Part shown: piece after piece, positions 7,421 to 13,699 of the stretch
Position numbering within the stretch: the stretch's first letter is position 1
How the letters are laid out: each line of letters starts with the position of its first letter
Origin: Frankiales bacterium
Lineage (GTDB): Bacteria > Actinomycetota > Actinomycetes > Mycobacteriales > SCTD01
Assembly: GCA_025966135.1 (NCBI GenBank)
Contig: JAOPVP010000088.1
Coordinates: forward strand, 1-36,719
DNA length: 36,719 nucleotides
Direction: 5' to 3'
Made by a program: the position numbers and the translations under genes
The notes under the pieces: generated by a model
The model's input: the letters and a program-made list of their open reading frames with translations, nothing else
Databases searched by the model: none
What the model was told of the DNA's origin: nothing

Positions 7421-8403
7421 TGGGCCTGTCCGAGTGGTGCTTGCTCGGCGAGCCACTCGGGGTCCTCGATGAGCTGCAGCGCCTCGCGGTCGACGCGCGC
7501 CGTGTTCGTGCGGTACTCCGGGGCCAGAACGGCGAAGGCGGCACGGCGTGCGGCTGTCCCGAGGGTGTGCTGCTCGAGTCGGCTGGCGTTGCTGTCGGCC
7601 TTCCGCTGCGCCTCGGCCGATCCGTTGGAGCGTTTGGACGACGGGTCTGAAACGCGAAGGGTGTCGAGATCGCCGTCGCGCTCGAGCTTGTGGAGCAGGC
7701 CGCCGAGGTTGCGGACGCTGTCTGCTCGGCGGGCGAGTGCTTTGAGGGCTGCGTTGGCGGCGCCTTGTGCACGTGCGTCGCCGCCGTAGGCACCGACGAG
7801 AAGTCGACGGGCGCTGGCGATCTCGCCGGCGTTCCAACCTGCGCCGGCGGCGTGGCAGGCGTCGACGAGGTTGTCGTCGCCGCCAGGTTGGCGGTCTTCG
7901 GGTTCGACGATCACCGCTGACTCCTCGCGCACTGTGACTGCTGCTTGGTCCCTGGATGACAACTGCTTGATCGGGTCCTGCTGCTGGGACTGGTCCCGTC
8001 CCGCTGCGGGGACGGGTGTGGTCCTGCTGCTGGGACGGGTGTGGTCCTGCTGCTGGGACTGGTCACCGTGAGGACCGGTCCCGCTGCTGGGACTGGTCTC
8101 CGGGATCTGGACTAGTCGTGTCGTTCGCTTTCCCGCTTGGCGCTGCGCCACGAGCCATCCGGCGTTCTCGGCGACCTTGAGGTGTCGAAGGACGGCGGAT
8201 CGACCTCCGGTTCGTCCCGTCGAAGTGAGGGTCGGCGGGGCGAAGCACGCCGCCAGCGTTTCGACGCCCACGAAGGTCCTTCCGGTGTCTGCGTCGAGGA
8301 ACGTGGCGAGTAGCAGCAGCACCCCCTTCGTCGACCAGGGCAGGTTGCTGCCGCGGACAGCGCGCTCCCAGTCGAAGCGCCCCACGGGCGTGGAGTTCAA
8401 CAC
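7417..8403 (-). CDS. Replication initiator-like winged-helix protein with iterons in its gene
   Basis: 328 residues from GTG 8403. Residues about 20-105 form a helix-turn-helix/winged-helix domain of the type at the N-terminus of phage O-like and DnaD-like initiators (SNLPWSTKGVLLLLATFLD, later AVLRHLKVAENAGWLV). A low-complexity Gln/Ser/Pro linker (about 105-145) follows, encoded by five 17-bp repeats at 23-bp spacing. The C-terminal half is helical and ends after LIEDPEWLAEQ. In lambda, protein O binds iterons that lie inside the O gene between its DNA-binding and DnaB-loading halves; the layout here is the same. I infer that this is the initiator and that the linker DNA is its origin. The ribosome site is modest (GAGG 11 bases upstream). 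Confidence 0.75.
   Translation of the reverse strand: MLNSTPVGRFDWERAVRGSNLPWSTKGVLLLLATFLDADTGRTFVGVETLAACFAPPTLTSTGRTGGRSAVLRHLKVAENAGWLVAQRQAGKRTTRLVQIPETSPSSGTGPHGDQSQQQDHTRPSSRTTPVPAAGRDQSQQQDPIKQLSSRDQAAVTVREESAVIVEPEDRQPGGDDNLVDACHAAGAGWNAGEIASARRLLVGAYGGDARAQGAANAALKALARRADSVRNLGGLLHKLERDGDLDTLRVSDPSSKRSNGSAEAQRKADSNASRLEQHTLGTAARRAAFAVLAPEYRTNTARVDREALQLIEDPEWLAEQAPLGQAQ
7974..8093. repeat. Iteron array, candidate replication origin
   Basis: Five copies of a 17-bp unit, consensus GGTCCTGCTGCTGGGAC, starting at 7974, 7997 (degenerate, more palindromic), 8020, 8043 and 8077. The first four are exactly 23 bp apart and the last is 34 bp away. Each has GTCC...GGAC dyad ends. Because 23 and 34 are not multiples of 3, the copies are read in all three codon phases (SQQQD, PSSR, VPAAG), so the DNA rather than the peptide is what repeats. 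The array lies within the initiator gene. Confidence 0.8.
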
Positions 8404-8409
8404 CCGCGG

Positions 8410-8616
8410 TCAAGCCTCGATCCCAAGCAGAGCGAGGACGCCGGCAGTCGGTACGCGCCACTGTCGGCCGACGCGGAAGGCGGGGAACGGCAGGTCGTTG
8501 TTCGCCGCCATCGTGTAGATGGTGGCCTCCCCGACGCCGATCAGCCGCCCTGCCTCCCTGAGTCCCAGAACGGATGGCAGCGCACGCACGTCGGCCAAGG
8601 GCGGGGCGGTGGTCAT
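8410..8616 (-). CDS. Excisionase/HTH_17-type DNA-binding protein
   Basis: 68 residues from ATG 8616, overlapping the repressor stop as ATGA. It has a MerR-like HTH of the excisionase family: LGLREAGRLIGVGEATIYTM, then FPAFRVGRQWRVPTAGVLAL. The size and the position directly after the repressor suit an excisionase or recombination directionality factor for the integrase at 9732, although a role as a replication or regulatory protein is equally possible. The replication gene begins 6 bases after its stop. Confidence 0.78.
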   Translation of the reverse strand: MTTAPPLADVRALPSVLGLREAGRLIGVGEATIYTMAANNDLPFPAFRVGRQWRVPTAGVLALLGIEA

Positions 8617-8846
8617 CCGCTCGCGGCGATCTCGCGCAGCTGTGCGAGCAGGGCTGCATAGGCCACGAGGTGTTCGCCTCGCGGGGAGCGGGTTCCCTTC
8701 TCCCAACGCGACACGGCCGCCCGTGTGACCTGAAGTTGCTCGGCGACCTGGTCCTGCGAAGCTCCGGCCTGTACCCGCCAGTGCCGCCGGAGAGGAGGCG
8801 GCGGCAGATCCCTTGTCGCCGTCGCGATCTCGATCAGTGTCGGCAT
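8613..8846 (-). CDS. XRE/Cro-type HTH repressor
   Basis: 77 residues from ATG 8846 with a strong AAGGAG ribosome site. A Cro/C1-type HTH covers residues about 27-65: QAGASQDQVAEQLQVTRAAV, then SRWEKGTRSP. It is the first gene of the leftward operon. Two inverted repeats with TTGTCT/AGACAA half-sites lie in the divergent gap just upstream, one of them over the likely -10 of this gene, so autorepression is likely. Being so short, it is more like a Cro/early regulator than a full CI repressor with an oligomerisation domain. Confidence 0.85.
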   Translation of the reverse strand: MPTLIEIATATRDLPPPPLRRHWRVQAGASQDQVAEQLQVTRAAVSRWEKGTRSPRGEHLVAYAALLAQLREIAASG

Positions 8847-8860
8847 TCGTGGTGACTCCT

Positions 8861-8876
8861 TGTCTCGGAATAGACA
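8861..8876. promoter_or_regulatory. Operator O1 over the leftward promoter
   Basis: TGTCT (8861-8865) and AGACA (8872-8876) form a dyad with a 6-bp spacer. On the minus strand the spacer contains TATTCC, a possible -10 for the repressor operon. It shares half-sites with O2. Likely bound by the XRE protein encoded just downstream. Confidence 0.6.
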
Positions 8877-8919
8877 CAGGTTCGTTCACACCATCGGCCA
8901 TTGAGTAGCCCGAATGACC

Positions 8920-8938
8920 GTTGTCTTTTCCAGACAAC
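8920..8938. promoter_or_regulatory. Operator O2, perfect 7-bp dyad
   Basis: GTTGTCT (8920-8926), 5-bp spacer TTTCC, AGACAAC (8932-8938). It ends 3 bases before the -35 of the rightward promoter, a position that suits either repression or activation of that promoter by the XRE protein. Confidence 0.65.
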
Positions 8939-8941
8939 CCG

Positions 8942-8970
8942 TTGACGTAATGGAACGGGGTGGGTAACTT
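8942..8970 (+). promoter_or_regulatory. Leaderless promoter of the rightward genes
   Basis: TTGACG (8942-8947), 17-bp spacer, TAACTT (8965-8970). The ATG of the next gene starts 7 bases after the -10, so transcription would begin at or next to the start codon: a leaderless message, a common arrangement in actinobacteria. There is no ribosome site before the ATG, which fits. Confidence 0.6.
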
Positions 8971-8976
8971 CTCGGC

Positions 8977-9735
8977 ATGACCTCCCGAAAGAAGGATCTT
9001 CGGCGAGACCTGCTCGGTTGGGTGACGGCGCACAACAACGCGGACCCTCCGGAGATCTTGGTGGAGGGTCCGCTACCAGGCGACGGGACGTGGCGCGTCT
9101 CAGCACTCTTCTTACTCCGCGAGCAGCGGCTCGTTCTCGCCGAGATCAAGGTCTTCCCGGGGGGCGATCGGCTCTGGGCAGTGGAAGGGCACCTCCCCAC
9201 GGGTCACCTCGTCGACCCTCGGGATGCGCACCCAGCCCTCGCGCCCGGCCAGTGGTCCCAGTCCACCAGAGGCCTTCACGGAGTCACGGAGGGCGGCGTA
9301 ACGACCAGCCGACTGCGGGACGTCCCGGTCGTCCAGTTGCGTGAACGCGCCCAGGACTTCCTCCGCAAGCACAAGGACTGGTCACCCGAGCCGGGTGACT
9401 GGAACGCCGGGAGGACTGTGGGAACGGCATGGGGCAGGGCGTTGCGCGACGCTCCCGAGCGCCCGGGCCGGGCCGGACGGCCTGACAGCTACTACGTCGT
9501 GACAGCTGCGCGCTACGTCGAGCTGCTGAACGCCGGGGACAAGAGGCCCCTGCAGACGATGGCCGACGAGTCCGGCCGCAAGCCCACCCAGATCCGCGAC
9601 GTCCTCAGTCGCGCACGCTCCAAAGAGTTCCTGACGTCTCGGCCCGGCGCAGCCGAGGGCGTGCTTACGCCGCGAGCTCTCGCAGTCCTGAAGTCACTCG
9701 AAGAGCCACCCGCCACCAGAAAGAGGAAGCCGTGA
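8977..9735 (+). CDS. Unknown protein paired with the integrase, possible DNA-binding
   Basis: 252 residues from ATG 8977, probably translated from a leaderless message. The N-terminal 110 residues look like an alpha/beta domain with strands ending in LVLAEIKVFPGG; the Glu-Ile-Lys pattern recalls PD-(D/E)xK nuclease folds but I cannot confirm a full active site. The C-terminal 80 residues are helical (QTMADESGRKPTQIRDVLSR), HTH-like, as if to bind DNA, and end in a basic tail. The gene overlaps the integrase start as GTGA, so the two are co-translated. It could be the immunity repressor or a regulator of integration. Family not recognised. Confidence 0.7.
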   Translation: MTSRKKDLRRDLLGWVTAHNNADPPEILVEGPLPGDGTWRVSALFLLREQRLVLAEIKVFPGGDRLWAVEGHLPTGHLVDPRDAHPALAPGQWSQSTRGLHGVTEGGVTTSRLRDVPVVQLRERAQDFLRKHKDWSPEPGDWNAGRTVGTAWGRALRDAPERPGRAGRPDSYYVVTAARYVELLNAGDKRPLQTMADESGRKPTQIRDVLSRARSKEFLTSRPGAAEGVLTPRALAVLKSLEEPPATRKRKP

Positions 9736-11174
9736 TCGCCAAGAGGGGAACCCGGCAGGTCAGGAAGCGCTGTGGGTGCATCGGCGCAGACGGCCGCGAG
9801 CTCGGCGACCGGTGTCCCGACCTGTCGAAGTCCGGGCACGGCACATGGCTATACCGGGTCGACCTCGGCCCGGGCCCTGACGCGAACGGGATCTACCAGA
9901 AGCGCCGGCCGATGTACAAGAGCGGATTCCGGACCAAGCGCGAGGCACAGGAAGCGCTCGACCGCGTCCGCGCGTCCAAGGCTGACGGCGCGACGTTCGG
10001 TCTGAGCCGCCTGACCGTGGCGCAGTACCTCGAGGCGTGGCTGGCCGAGAAGGTCGAGTCGGGCGCCCTCGCTCCGGCGACAGCCCGATCCTACCGAGCG
10101 CACCTCGACCTGTACTTCGTCCCGATGCTCGGTGACCGGCTCCTCATCGAGCTCCGCGCCGAGCACATAGCAGCCATGTACGCCGCCATCCGCGCCGGCA
10201 ACGCCGCCCGCAAGAAGGCCAAGAAGCAGGAGGTCGGGCCGGCGACGATCCGGCGCATCCACGCGACCCTGAGCAGCGCGCTCAACAGCGCCGTGAAGCG
10301 GCGCACCATCCCGTACAACCCCGCCGTACACGTCGACCTGCCGAAGGTGTCACGGCCCAAGGTGAGCCCCTGGCAGCCCGCTGAGCTCGGGCGATTCCTC
10401 GACTTCGCCGCCACCGACCGACTGGGCGCCATGTTCGAAGTGATGGCCTTCGCAGGCCTCCGCCGCGGCGAGGCCGTCGGGCTCCGCTGGCAGGACGTCG
10501 ACCTCAGCACCGGGATCATCACCGTCCGGCAGCAGATCGTCGACGTCGGCGGCCAACTGATGGTCACGAAGCCGAAGACCGCGAGCGGCGAGGACCGGCG
10601 CGTCGACATCGACGGCCACACCATCGGGACCCTCCTCGAGCACCAGCTGCGCCAGGACGCCGAGCGCGCGATCGCCGGCACCGCCTGGGCCGACACGGGG
10701 CTGGTGTTCACCCGGGAGGACGGGACCGCCTACCGGCCCGAGCACGTCACGCGGCACATGCAGGAGCTCGCCGAGCAGGCAGGCCTGTCCCGGAAGCGCC
10801 TCCACGACCTGCGGCACGGCTCGGCATCACTCCAGCTGGCCGCTGGGGTCCCGATCGCAGTCGTCAGCAAGCGCATGGGGCACAGCTCGATCGCGATCAC
10901 GAACGACACGTACAGCCACCTGCTCGAGGGGGTCGGCCGGCAGGCAGCGGAGGCCGCGGCCGCCATCGTTCCGCGCGCCCTCAGGGGGGCGTCGCCGGCG
11001 GCCGAGGATGCCATCTCTAAGGGTCTTGTGTACGAGGTGCGTACGAGCGGCCCCGAAAACTACTCTGGGCTTTCCCTCCGCGGAGAGAAAGACCAGGTCA
11101 GGTGGGGTGGGCCGCCAGGGGATCGAACCCTGAACCCGCGGATTAAAAGTCCGCTGCTCTGCCAATTGAGCTAG
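9732..11174 (+). CDS. Tyrosine site-specific integrase
   Basis: 480 residues from GTG 9732. The N-terminal arm-binding region (to about 90) has three Cys residues (14, 16, 28). A SAM-like core-binding domain follows (about 93-200) and the catalytic domain runs from 215 to 400. Catalytic residues are visible: Arg244 (FAGLRRGEAVGLRW), a Lys about 280-282, His358 and Arg361 (RLHDLRHGSA), His384 (MGHSS) and Tyr394 (DTYSHLL). The true fold ends near residue 420. The frame then reads through the box pair at 11030 and antisense through the tRNA-Lys gene, stopping inside it, so the last 50 or so residues depend on the integration site. It would integrate and excise the element at the tRNA-Lys 3' end. 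Confidence 0.95.
   Translation: MIAKRGTRQVRKRCGCIGADGRELGDRCPDLSKSGHGTWLYRVDLGPGPDANGIYQKRRPMYKSGFRTKREAQEALDRVRASKADGATFGLSRLTVAQYLEAWLAEKVESGALAPATARSYRAHLDLYFVPMLGDRLLIELRAEHIAAMYAAIRAGNAARKKAKKQEVGPATIRRIHATLSSALNSAVKRRTIPYNPAVHVDLPKVSRPKVSPWQPAELGRFLDFAATDRLGAMFEVMAFAGLRRGEAVGLRWQDVDLSTGIITVRQQIVDVGGQLMVTKPKTASGEDRRVDIDGHTIGTLLEHQLRQDAERAIAGTAWADTGLVFTREDGTAYRPEHVTRHMQELAEQAGLSRKRLHDLRHGSASLQLAAGVPIAVVSKRMGHSSIAITNDTYSHLLEGVGRQAAEAAAAIVPRALRGASPAAEDAISKGLVYEVRTSGPENYSGLSLRGEKDQVRWGGPPGDRTLNPRIKSPLLCQLS
11030..11049 (+). repeat. Box pair D beside the attachment site
   Basis: GTACGAG at 11030 and GTACGAGCG at 11041, again 11 bp apart, as in repeats A-C. The full 6-5-6 hairpin is not kept, but CTCCGCGG occurs about four bases from where it would be expected. 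Located 59 bases from the tRNA end, it could be an integrase or excisionase arm site. It is inside the integrase reading frame. Confidence 0.55.
11070..11091. repeat. Near-perfect 22-bp palindrome beside the tRNA end
   Basis: CTTTCCCTCCGCGG continues to AGAGAAAG; 20 of 22 positions are self-complementary. It lies between the box pair at 11030 and the tRNA 3' end at 11108. It may be a terminator for the integrase message or part of the attachment region. Confidence 0.5.
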
Positions 11175-11180
11175 CAGCCC
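11108..11180 (-). tRNA. tRNA-Lys (UUU anticodon), attachment site
   Basis: 73 bases fold into a full cloverleaf on the minus strand: acceptor GGGCTGC with GCGGCCC, D-arm GCTC/GAGC, anticodon arm GCGGA-CTTTTAA-TCCGC giving anticodon TTT, T-arm with TTCGATC. The discriminator is A, and CCA is not encoded. The integrase frame ends within it on the opposite strand, and the 3' end faces the element, so this is the chromosomal attachment site. The 3' part of the gene is presumably element-borne identity sequence. Confidence 0.95.
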
Positions 11181-11278
11181 GGGACGTCAGGAACTTTCAG
11201 GGCTTCGGTGGGGAGAACCTGACGGCCCGAGCACAGTGTGCCAGCAACCAGGTGGCGGATGTACCTCGACTGACAGCG

Positions 11279-11416
11279 ACCCCTGGGGAGGCAGGCCGGG
11301 CGAAGCTCGCCGCCGCCTTCACCGAGCGCGCCGTGGGCGTGGCCGCCAACGGTGGGGATCGACCGGCTCCCTGTGAGGGCTGGGTTTCCCGCGACCTTGT
11401 CCGCCGCCTAGGAGAC
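11279..11416 (+). pseudogene. Remnant of a TIGR03086-type (mycothiol-dependent isomerase-like) protein
   Basis: A rightward frame reads AKLAAAFTERAVGV, then DRPAPCEGWVSRDLVRRL. This matches the first 40-45 residues of actinobacterial TIGR03086/DinB-like metal-binding proteins, where PCEGW-ARD-VRHL is characteristic. The similarity stops exactly where the inverted-repeat element at 11417 begins, and nothing of the remaining 130-150 residues is seen after it. It is therefore a truncated relic. It lies on the chromosomal side of the tRNA. Confidence 0.5.
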
Positions 11417-11508
11417 CGGTGCACGGATGCACGAGAGCTGCCCGCGGCGAGCGCAGGTCTCGTGCATCGGTGTGCGACACGCCGCAGCTCGCGTGCATCT
11501 GCGCACCG
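11417..11508. repeat. 92-bp element with 25-bp terminal inverted repeats
   Basis: Copy 1 at 11417-11441 and its reverse complement at 11484-11508 match at 22 of 25 positions (CGGTGCACGGATGCACGAGA at the left end). A third, weaker copy lies inverted at 11451-11475 (about 20 of 25). GATGCACGAGA/TCTCGTGCATC at 11426 and 11458 is a perfect 11-bp inverted repeat. The shape suggests a REP-like or MITE-like element, or a multi-site operator. Confidence 0.6.
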
Positions 11509-11526
11509 ACCGACCGGGTACGGCGG

Positions 11527-11727
11527 TCAGCGGGCGCAGCCGACCACCTGGGGCAGCCGCAGGCCAGTGACCATGGCGTGAAGCCTTGCCCGGACCTGCG
11601 CCTCGCGGGCGTCACGAAGCGCTTCGGGGGTCGTGGTCGCGGCGGGAGCTGATGAACAGGCGCCCCTGTTCGCCTTCACCGGCCGAACGCCCTGGCAGGG
11701 CGCCTCAGCTCGGACCGCCGCGTTCAC
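11527..11727 (-). CDS. Possible small protein coupled to the peroxidase gene
   Basis: 66 residues from GTG 11727, which overlaps the peroxidase stop as GTGA. The second half (TTPEALRDAREAQVRARLHA) looks helical and protein-like; the first half is Cys/Arg-rich and unconvincing. No family recognised and no separate ribosome site seen, so expression would rest on translational coupling. It may be a chance frame. Confidence 0.3.
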   Translation of the reverse strand: MNAAVRAEAPCQGVRPVKANRGACSSAPAATTTPEALRDAREAQVRARLHAMVTGLRLPQVVGCAR

Positions 11728-12617
11728 CCGGCTGGGGAGTCGATGCGCCGCAGGCTCTCTGTCGAGGGGACGAAGTAGTACGCGCCGGTGAGAGCGCGCG
11801 TGCAACGCGTGAGCGCATCGCGGACGCCATCGGTCACTCCAGCCATGCTCTGGAGCATGGCGGCGAGCCGCCGCTGCTCGGCGCTGAAGCCCACGAACAT
11901 CGTGCCGTGGTCCATCACGGTGCCGTAGGGCATGTTGCGGCGGAAGATCTTGCCAAACCGCTCTTGGTCCGTGCGCGCCACGTGGGACTCGGGTGCCTTG
12001 TCCTCGAGCTCGACGCTGTCGAGCTTGGTCCGCCCAATTACCTCCTGCTGGCGAGAGTCCGGCAGCGACCCCCATGCGACCGCGTCGTGGACCCACTTCT
12101 GCAGGAGCAGGATCGACCCTCCCGCCCCTGGGCTCCCCTCGGGGATGAGGGCGACGTCCGGCGCATCGATCAGGCTGGGGTTCTCGCTGCCGTCGATGAA
12201 CCCGGTCAGGTCCCGATCGTGGCGGTAGGGCCAGCTCGAGGTCTCCTCGGCCACTGACCCGAGGCCGTCCAGCTCGGCAATCGCCTCGTACGCCATGTCG
12301 AAGATCACGTCGTAGGCGCTGCCGGAGAGCCACAGCACGGCGTCGTGCTGGGTGGCCGGCATCACGAAACCGTCCCTGCCGATCAGGTCCTCGTTGAAGC
12401 CCGCGACGTCGGCCGGGCCGTCATCCGCAACCTGTCCCCACAGCTCGGGCCGAAAGCCGACGACGAGGTTCACCCCACCCATCGTCGTTCTGGGCTCGCG
12501 CAGCGCTGCGATCGCTCGGACGAGGGCGAGTCCGTCCTGGCCGCTGAGCAGATCAAACTCGAGGTAGGCGTGCGAAGCGGTTCCGAGGGCGAAGATCCCA
12601 CTCTGAGAGGTGCTCAC
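11724..12617 (-). CDS. DyP-type heme peroxidase (YfeX-like)
   Basis: 297 residues from GTG 12617; the start VSTSQSGIFALGTASH fits the family N-terminus, although the ribosome site is weak. Family signatures: the GxxDG motif as GFIDG (139-143) with catalytic Asp142, SENPS next to it, proximal heme ligand His212 (PESHVARTD), distal Arg226/227 (IFRRNMPYG), and a C-terminal MFVGFSAEQ strand. It uses peroxide to oxidise dyes or porphyrin-type substrates in the cytoplasm or, in some actinobacteria, inside encapsulins. I see no encapsulin gene, no encapsulin-targeting tail and no Tat signal. It is last in a leftward set with two secreted proteins. Confidence 0.93.
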   Translation of the reverse strand: MSTSQSGIFALGTASHAYLEFDLLSGQDGLALVRAIAALREPRTTMGGVNLVVGFRPELWGQVADDGPADVAGFNEDLIGRDGFVMPATQHDAVLWLSGSAYDVIFDMAYEAIAELDGLGSVAEETSSWPYRHDRDLTGFIDGSENPSLIDAPDVALIPEGSPGAGGSILLLQKWVHDAVAWGSLPDSRQQEVIGRTKLDSVELEDKAPESHVARTDQERFGKIFRRNMPYGTVMDHGTMFVGFSAEQRRLAAMLQSMAGVTDGVRDALTRCTRALTGAYYFVPSTESLRRIDSPAG

Positions 12618-12685
12618 CCGGCCGATGGTGCTCCATGTGGCCGCGCATGTCCCCTGCAGGGACGGCCTGCGGCGACTGGCGGTCG

Positions 12686-13654
12686 TCAGGCGACGGGCGG
12701 CCGACGGGTGTCCGTGATGGTCGCGCACGCCACCGAGGCCCGAAGGCAGTTCCGCGTCAGGTACGTCATTTCCTTGGGCGTCCACGCGTTGATGAAGTCG
12801 GCGTGCAGGTTCAGCTGGGTCATCGTCGCGCCCGGTGCTGCCGCGATCACGGCCTTTCCGCCGTTGAAAGCGTCCACCGGATACCTGGCCGCGTACGTCA
12901 ACGCAGGCAACCGGACCGGGTGCGCGAGATCGCAGGGTTTGCTTGCGGAGGCGTAGGACATGTGCGACTTGTGGTCGGCGCTGTCGAGGTTCTTGCCGTC
13001 CCAGCAGTTGGGGAACACGACACTGGACTCGAGGAACGTCCCAGTCGGGCAGACAGGCGGCAGGGCCTGCTTGGGCACGACGTTGCCCTCGGCGAGGTTG
13101 CGGCACTGGAAGCCGGCAACCCCAGCCGACTGCACGGTGGTCGCCGTACTGCTGCCGGCGATCATCTGCAGTCCGAACGGGACCTCGGCCAGGCTGGCGC
13201 CGTTTGTGGTCCCAGCCCGGTAGTACGCCCGCGCCTCATACGGCTCGACCAAAGTGGTGACGCCCGTGCTGGTGACCTTGTAGAGACTCGGCATCCAGTA
13301 CGACGACTTGTCGAGGCTGTCCTTGCAGTTCGTGCCTCCCGCGAGCAGCGAGTCGGCAGTCGAGTTCGGGTTGATCGAGGTGGCACCCGAGAAGGTGTGG
13401 CGGTGGCCACCGGGAACGCCAGGGAAGACAATCGGGTCAAAGGCACCAGCGTTCGACAACTTGCACGCGGTGGCGAAATCGACCTTCTGCGGGTAGGTCG
13501 GGTCCGAGGCCGAGATGACCGGCCAGGCGGTGCTCGCCGTCGCGGGCGTCAGCTGGCTTGCGGTGACCAAGGTGGCCAGGACGACCAGCACCCCCAGCGC
13601 GCTCGTGACGCGTGATGTCCGACCTAGCCGCGTTTGCCCCATGCACGAATACAT
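12686..13654 (-). CDS. Secreted DUF1996 protein
   Basis: 322 residues with a signal peptide (basic start, hydrophobic 16-33, cleavage near ATAS-TAWP). The mature part carries the DUF1996 core: FDPIVFPGVPGGHRHTFSG, followed by the Asn-rich segment, NCKDSLDKSSYWMPSLY, and later FPNCWDGKNL and SHMSYAS. Several paired Cys suggest disulphides, so it acts outside the cell. The function of DUF1996 is not established; the His/Trp-rich conserved core suggests carbohydrate or metal binding. No clear ribosome site is visible at either candidate start (13654 or 13642). It lies 45 bases after the previous secreted protein and 68 before the peroxidase, probably one operon. Confidence 0.88.
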   Translation of the reverse strand: MYSCMGQTRLGRTSRVTSALGVLVVLATLVTASQLTPATASTAWPVISASDPTYPQKVDFATACKLSNAGAFDPIVFPGVPGGHRHTFSGATSINPNSTADSLLAGGTNCKDSLDKSSYWMPSLYKVTSTGVTTLVEPYEARAYYRAGTTNGASLAEVPFGLQMIAGSSTATTVQSAGVAGFQCRNLAEGNVVPKQALPPVCPTGTFLESSVVFPNCWDGKNLDSADHKSHMSYASASKPCDLAHPVRLPALTYAARYPVDAFNGGKAVIAAAPGATMTQLNLHADFINAWTPKEMTYLTRNCLRASVACATITDTRRPPVA

Positions 13655-13699
13655 CGGGGCCGTCGATGGGCATCTTGAGCGGATCGCCCTCCGGGTACC

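Larger units (their letters stand above)
1..11180. mobile_element. Right-hand part of a tRNA-Lys-integrated phage-like element
   Basis: The stretch combines a tyrosine integrase next to a tRNA-Lys 3' end, an XRE repressor with paired operators, an excisionase-like protein, an iteron-bearing replication initiator, and phage morphogenesis genes (prohead-protease-like, tail chaperone-like, tape measure). Housekeeping genes begin only to the right of the tRNA. The left end is not in the window: I found no second copy of the tRNA-Lys 3' segment, so the left attachment site must lie further left. The tRNA is transcribed leftward and its 3' end faces the element, as is usual for integration into a tRNA 3' end. 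Whether this is a full prophage, a decayed one or a satellite cannot be decided from this part alone. Confidence 0.85.

Noticed and set aside
7974..8093. CRISPR array
   Set aside because: Units are 17 bp with 6-17 bp gaps that are themselves not unique spacers, and they lie inside a coding sequence.
12618..13106. N-terminal extension of the DyP peroxidase
   Set aside because: This part is antisense-frame noise over the DUF1996 gene; the family start is at 12617.
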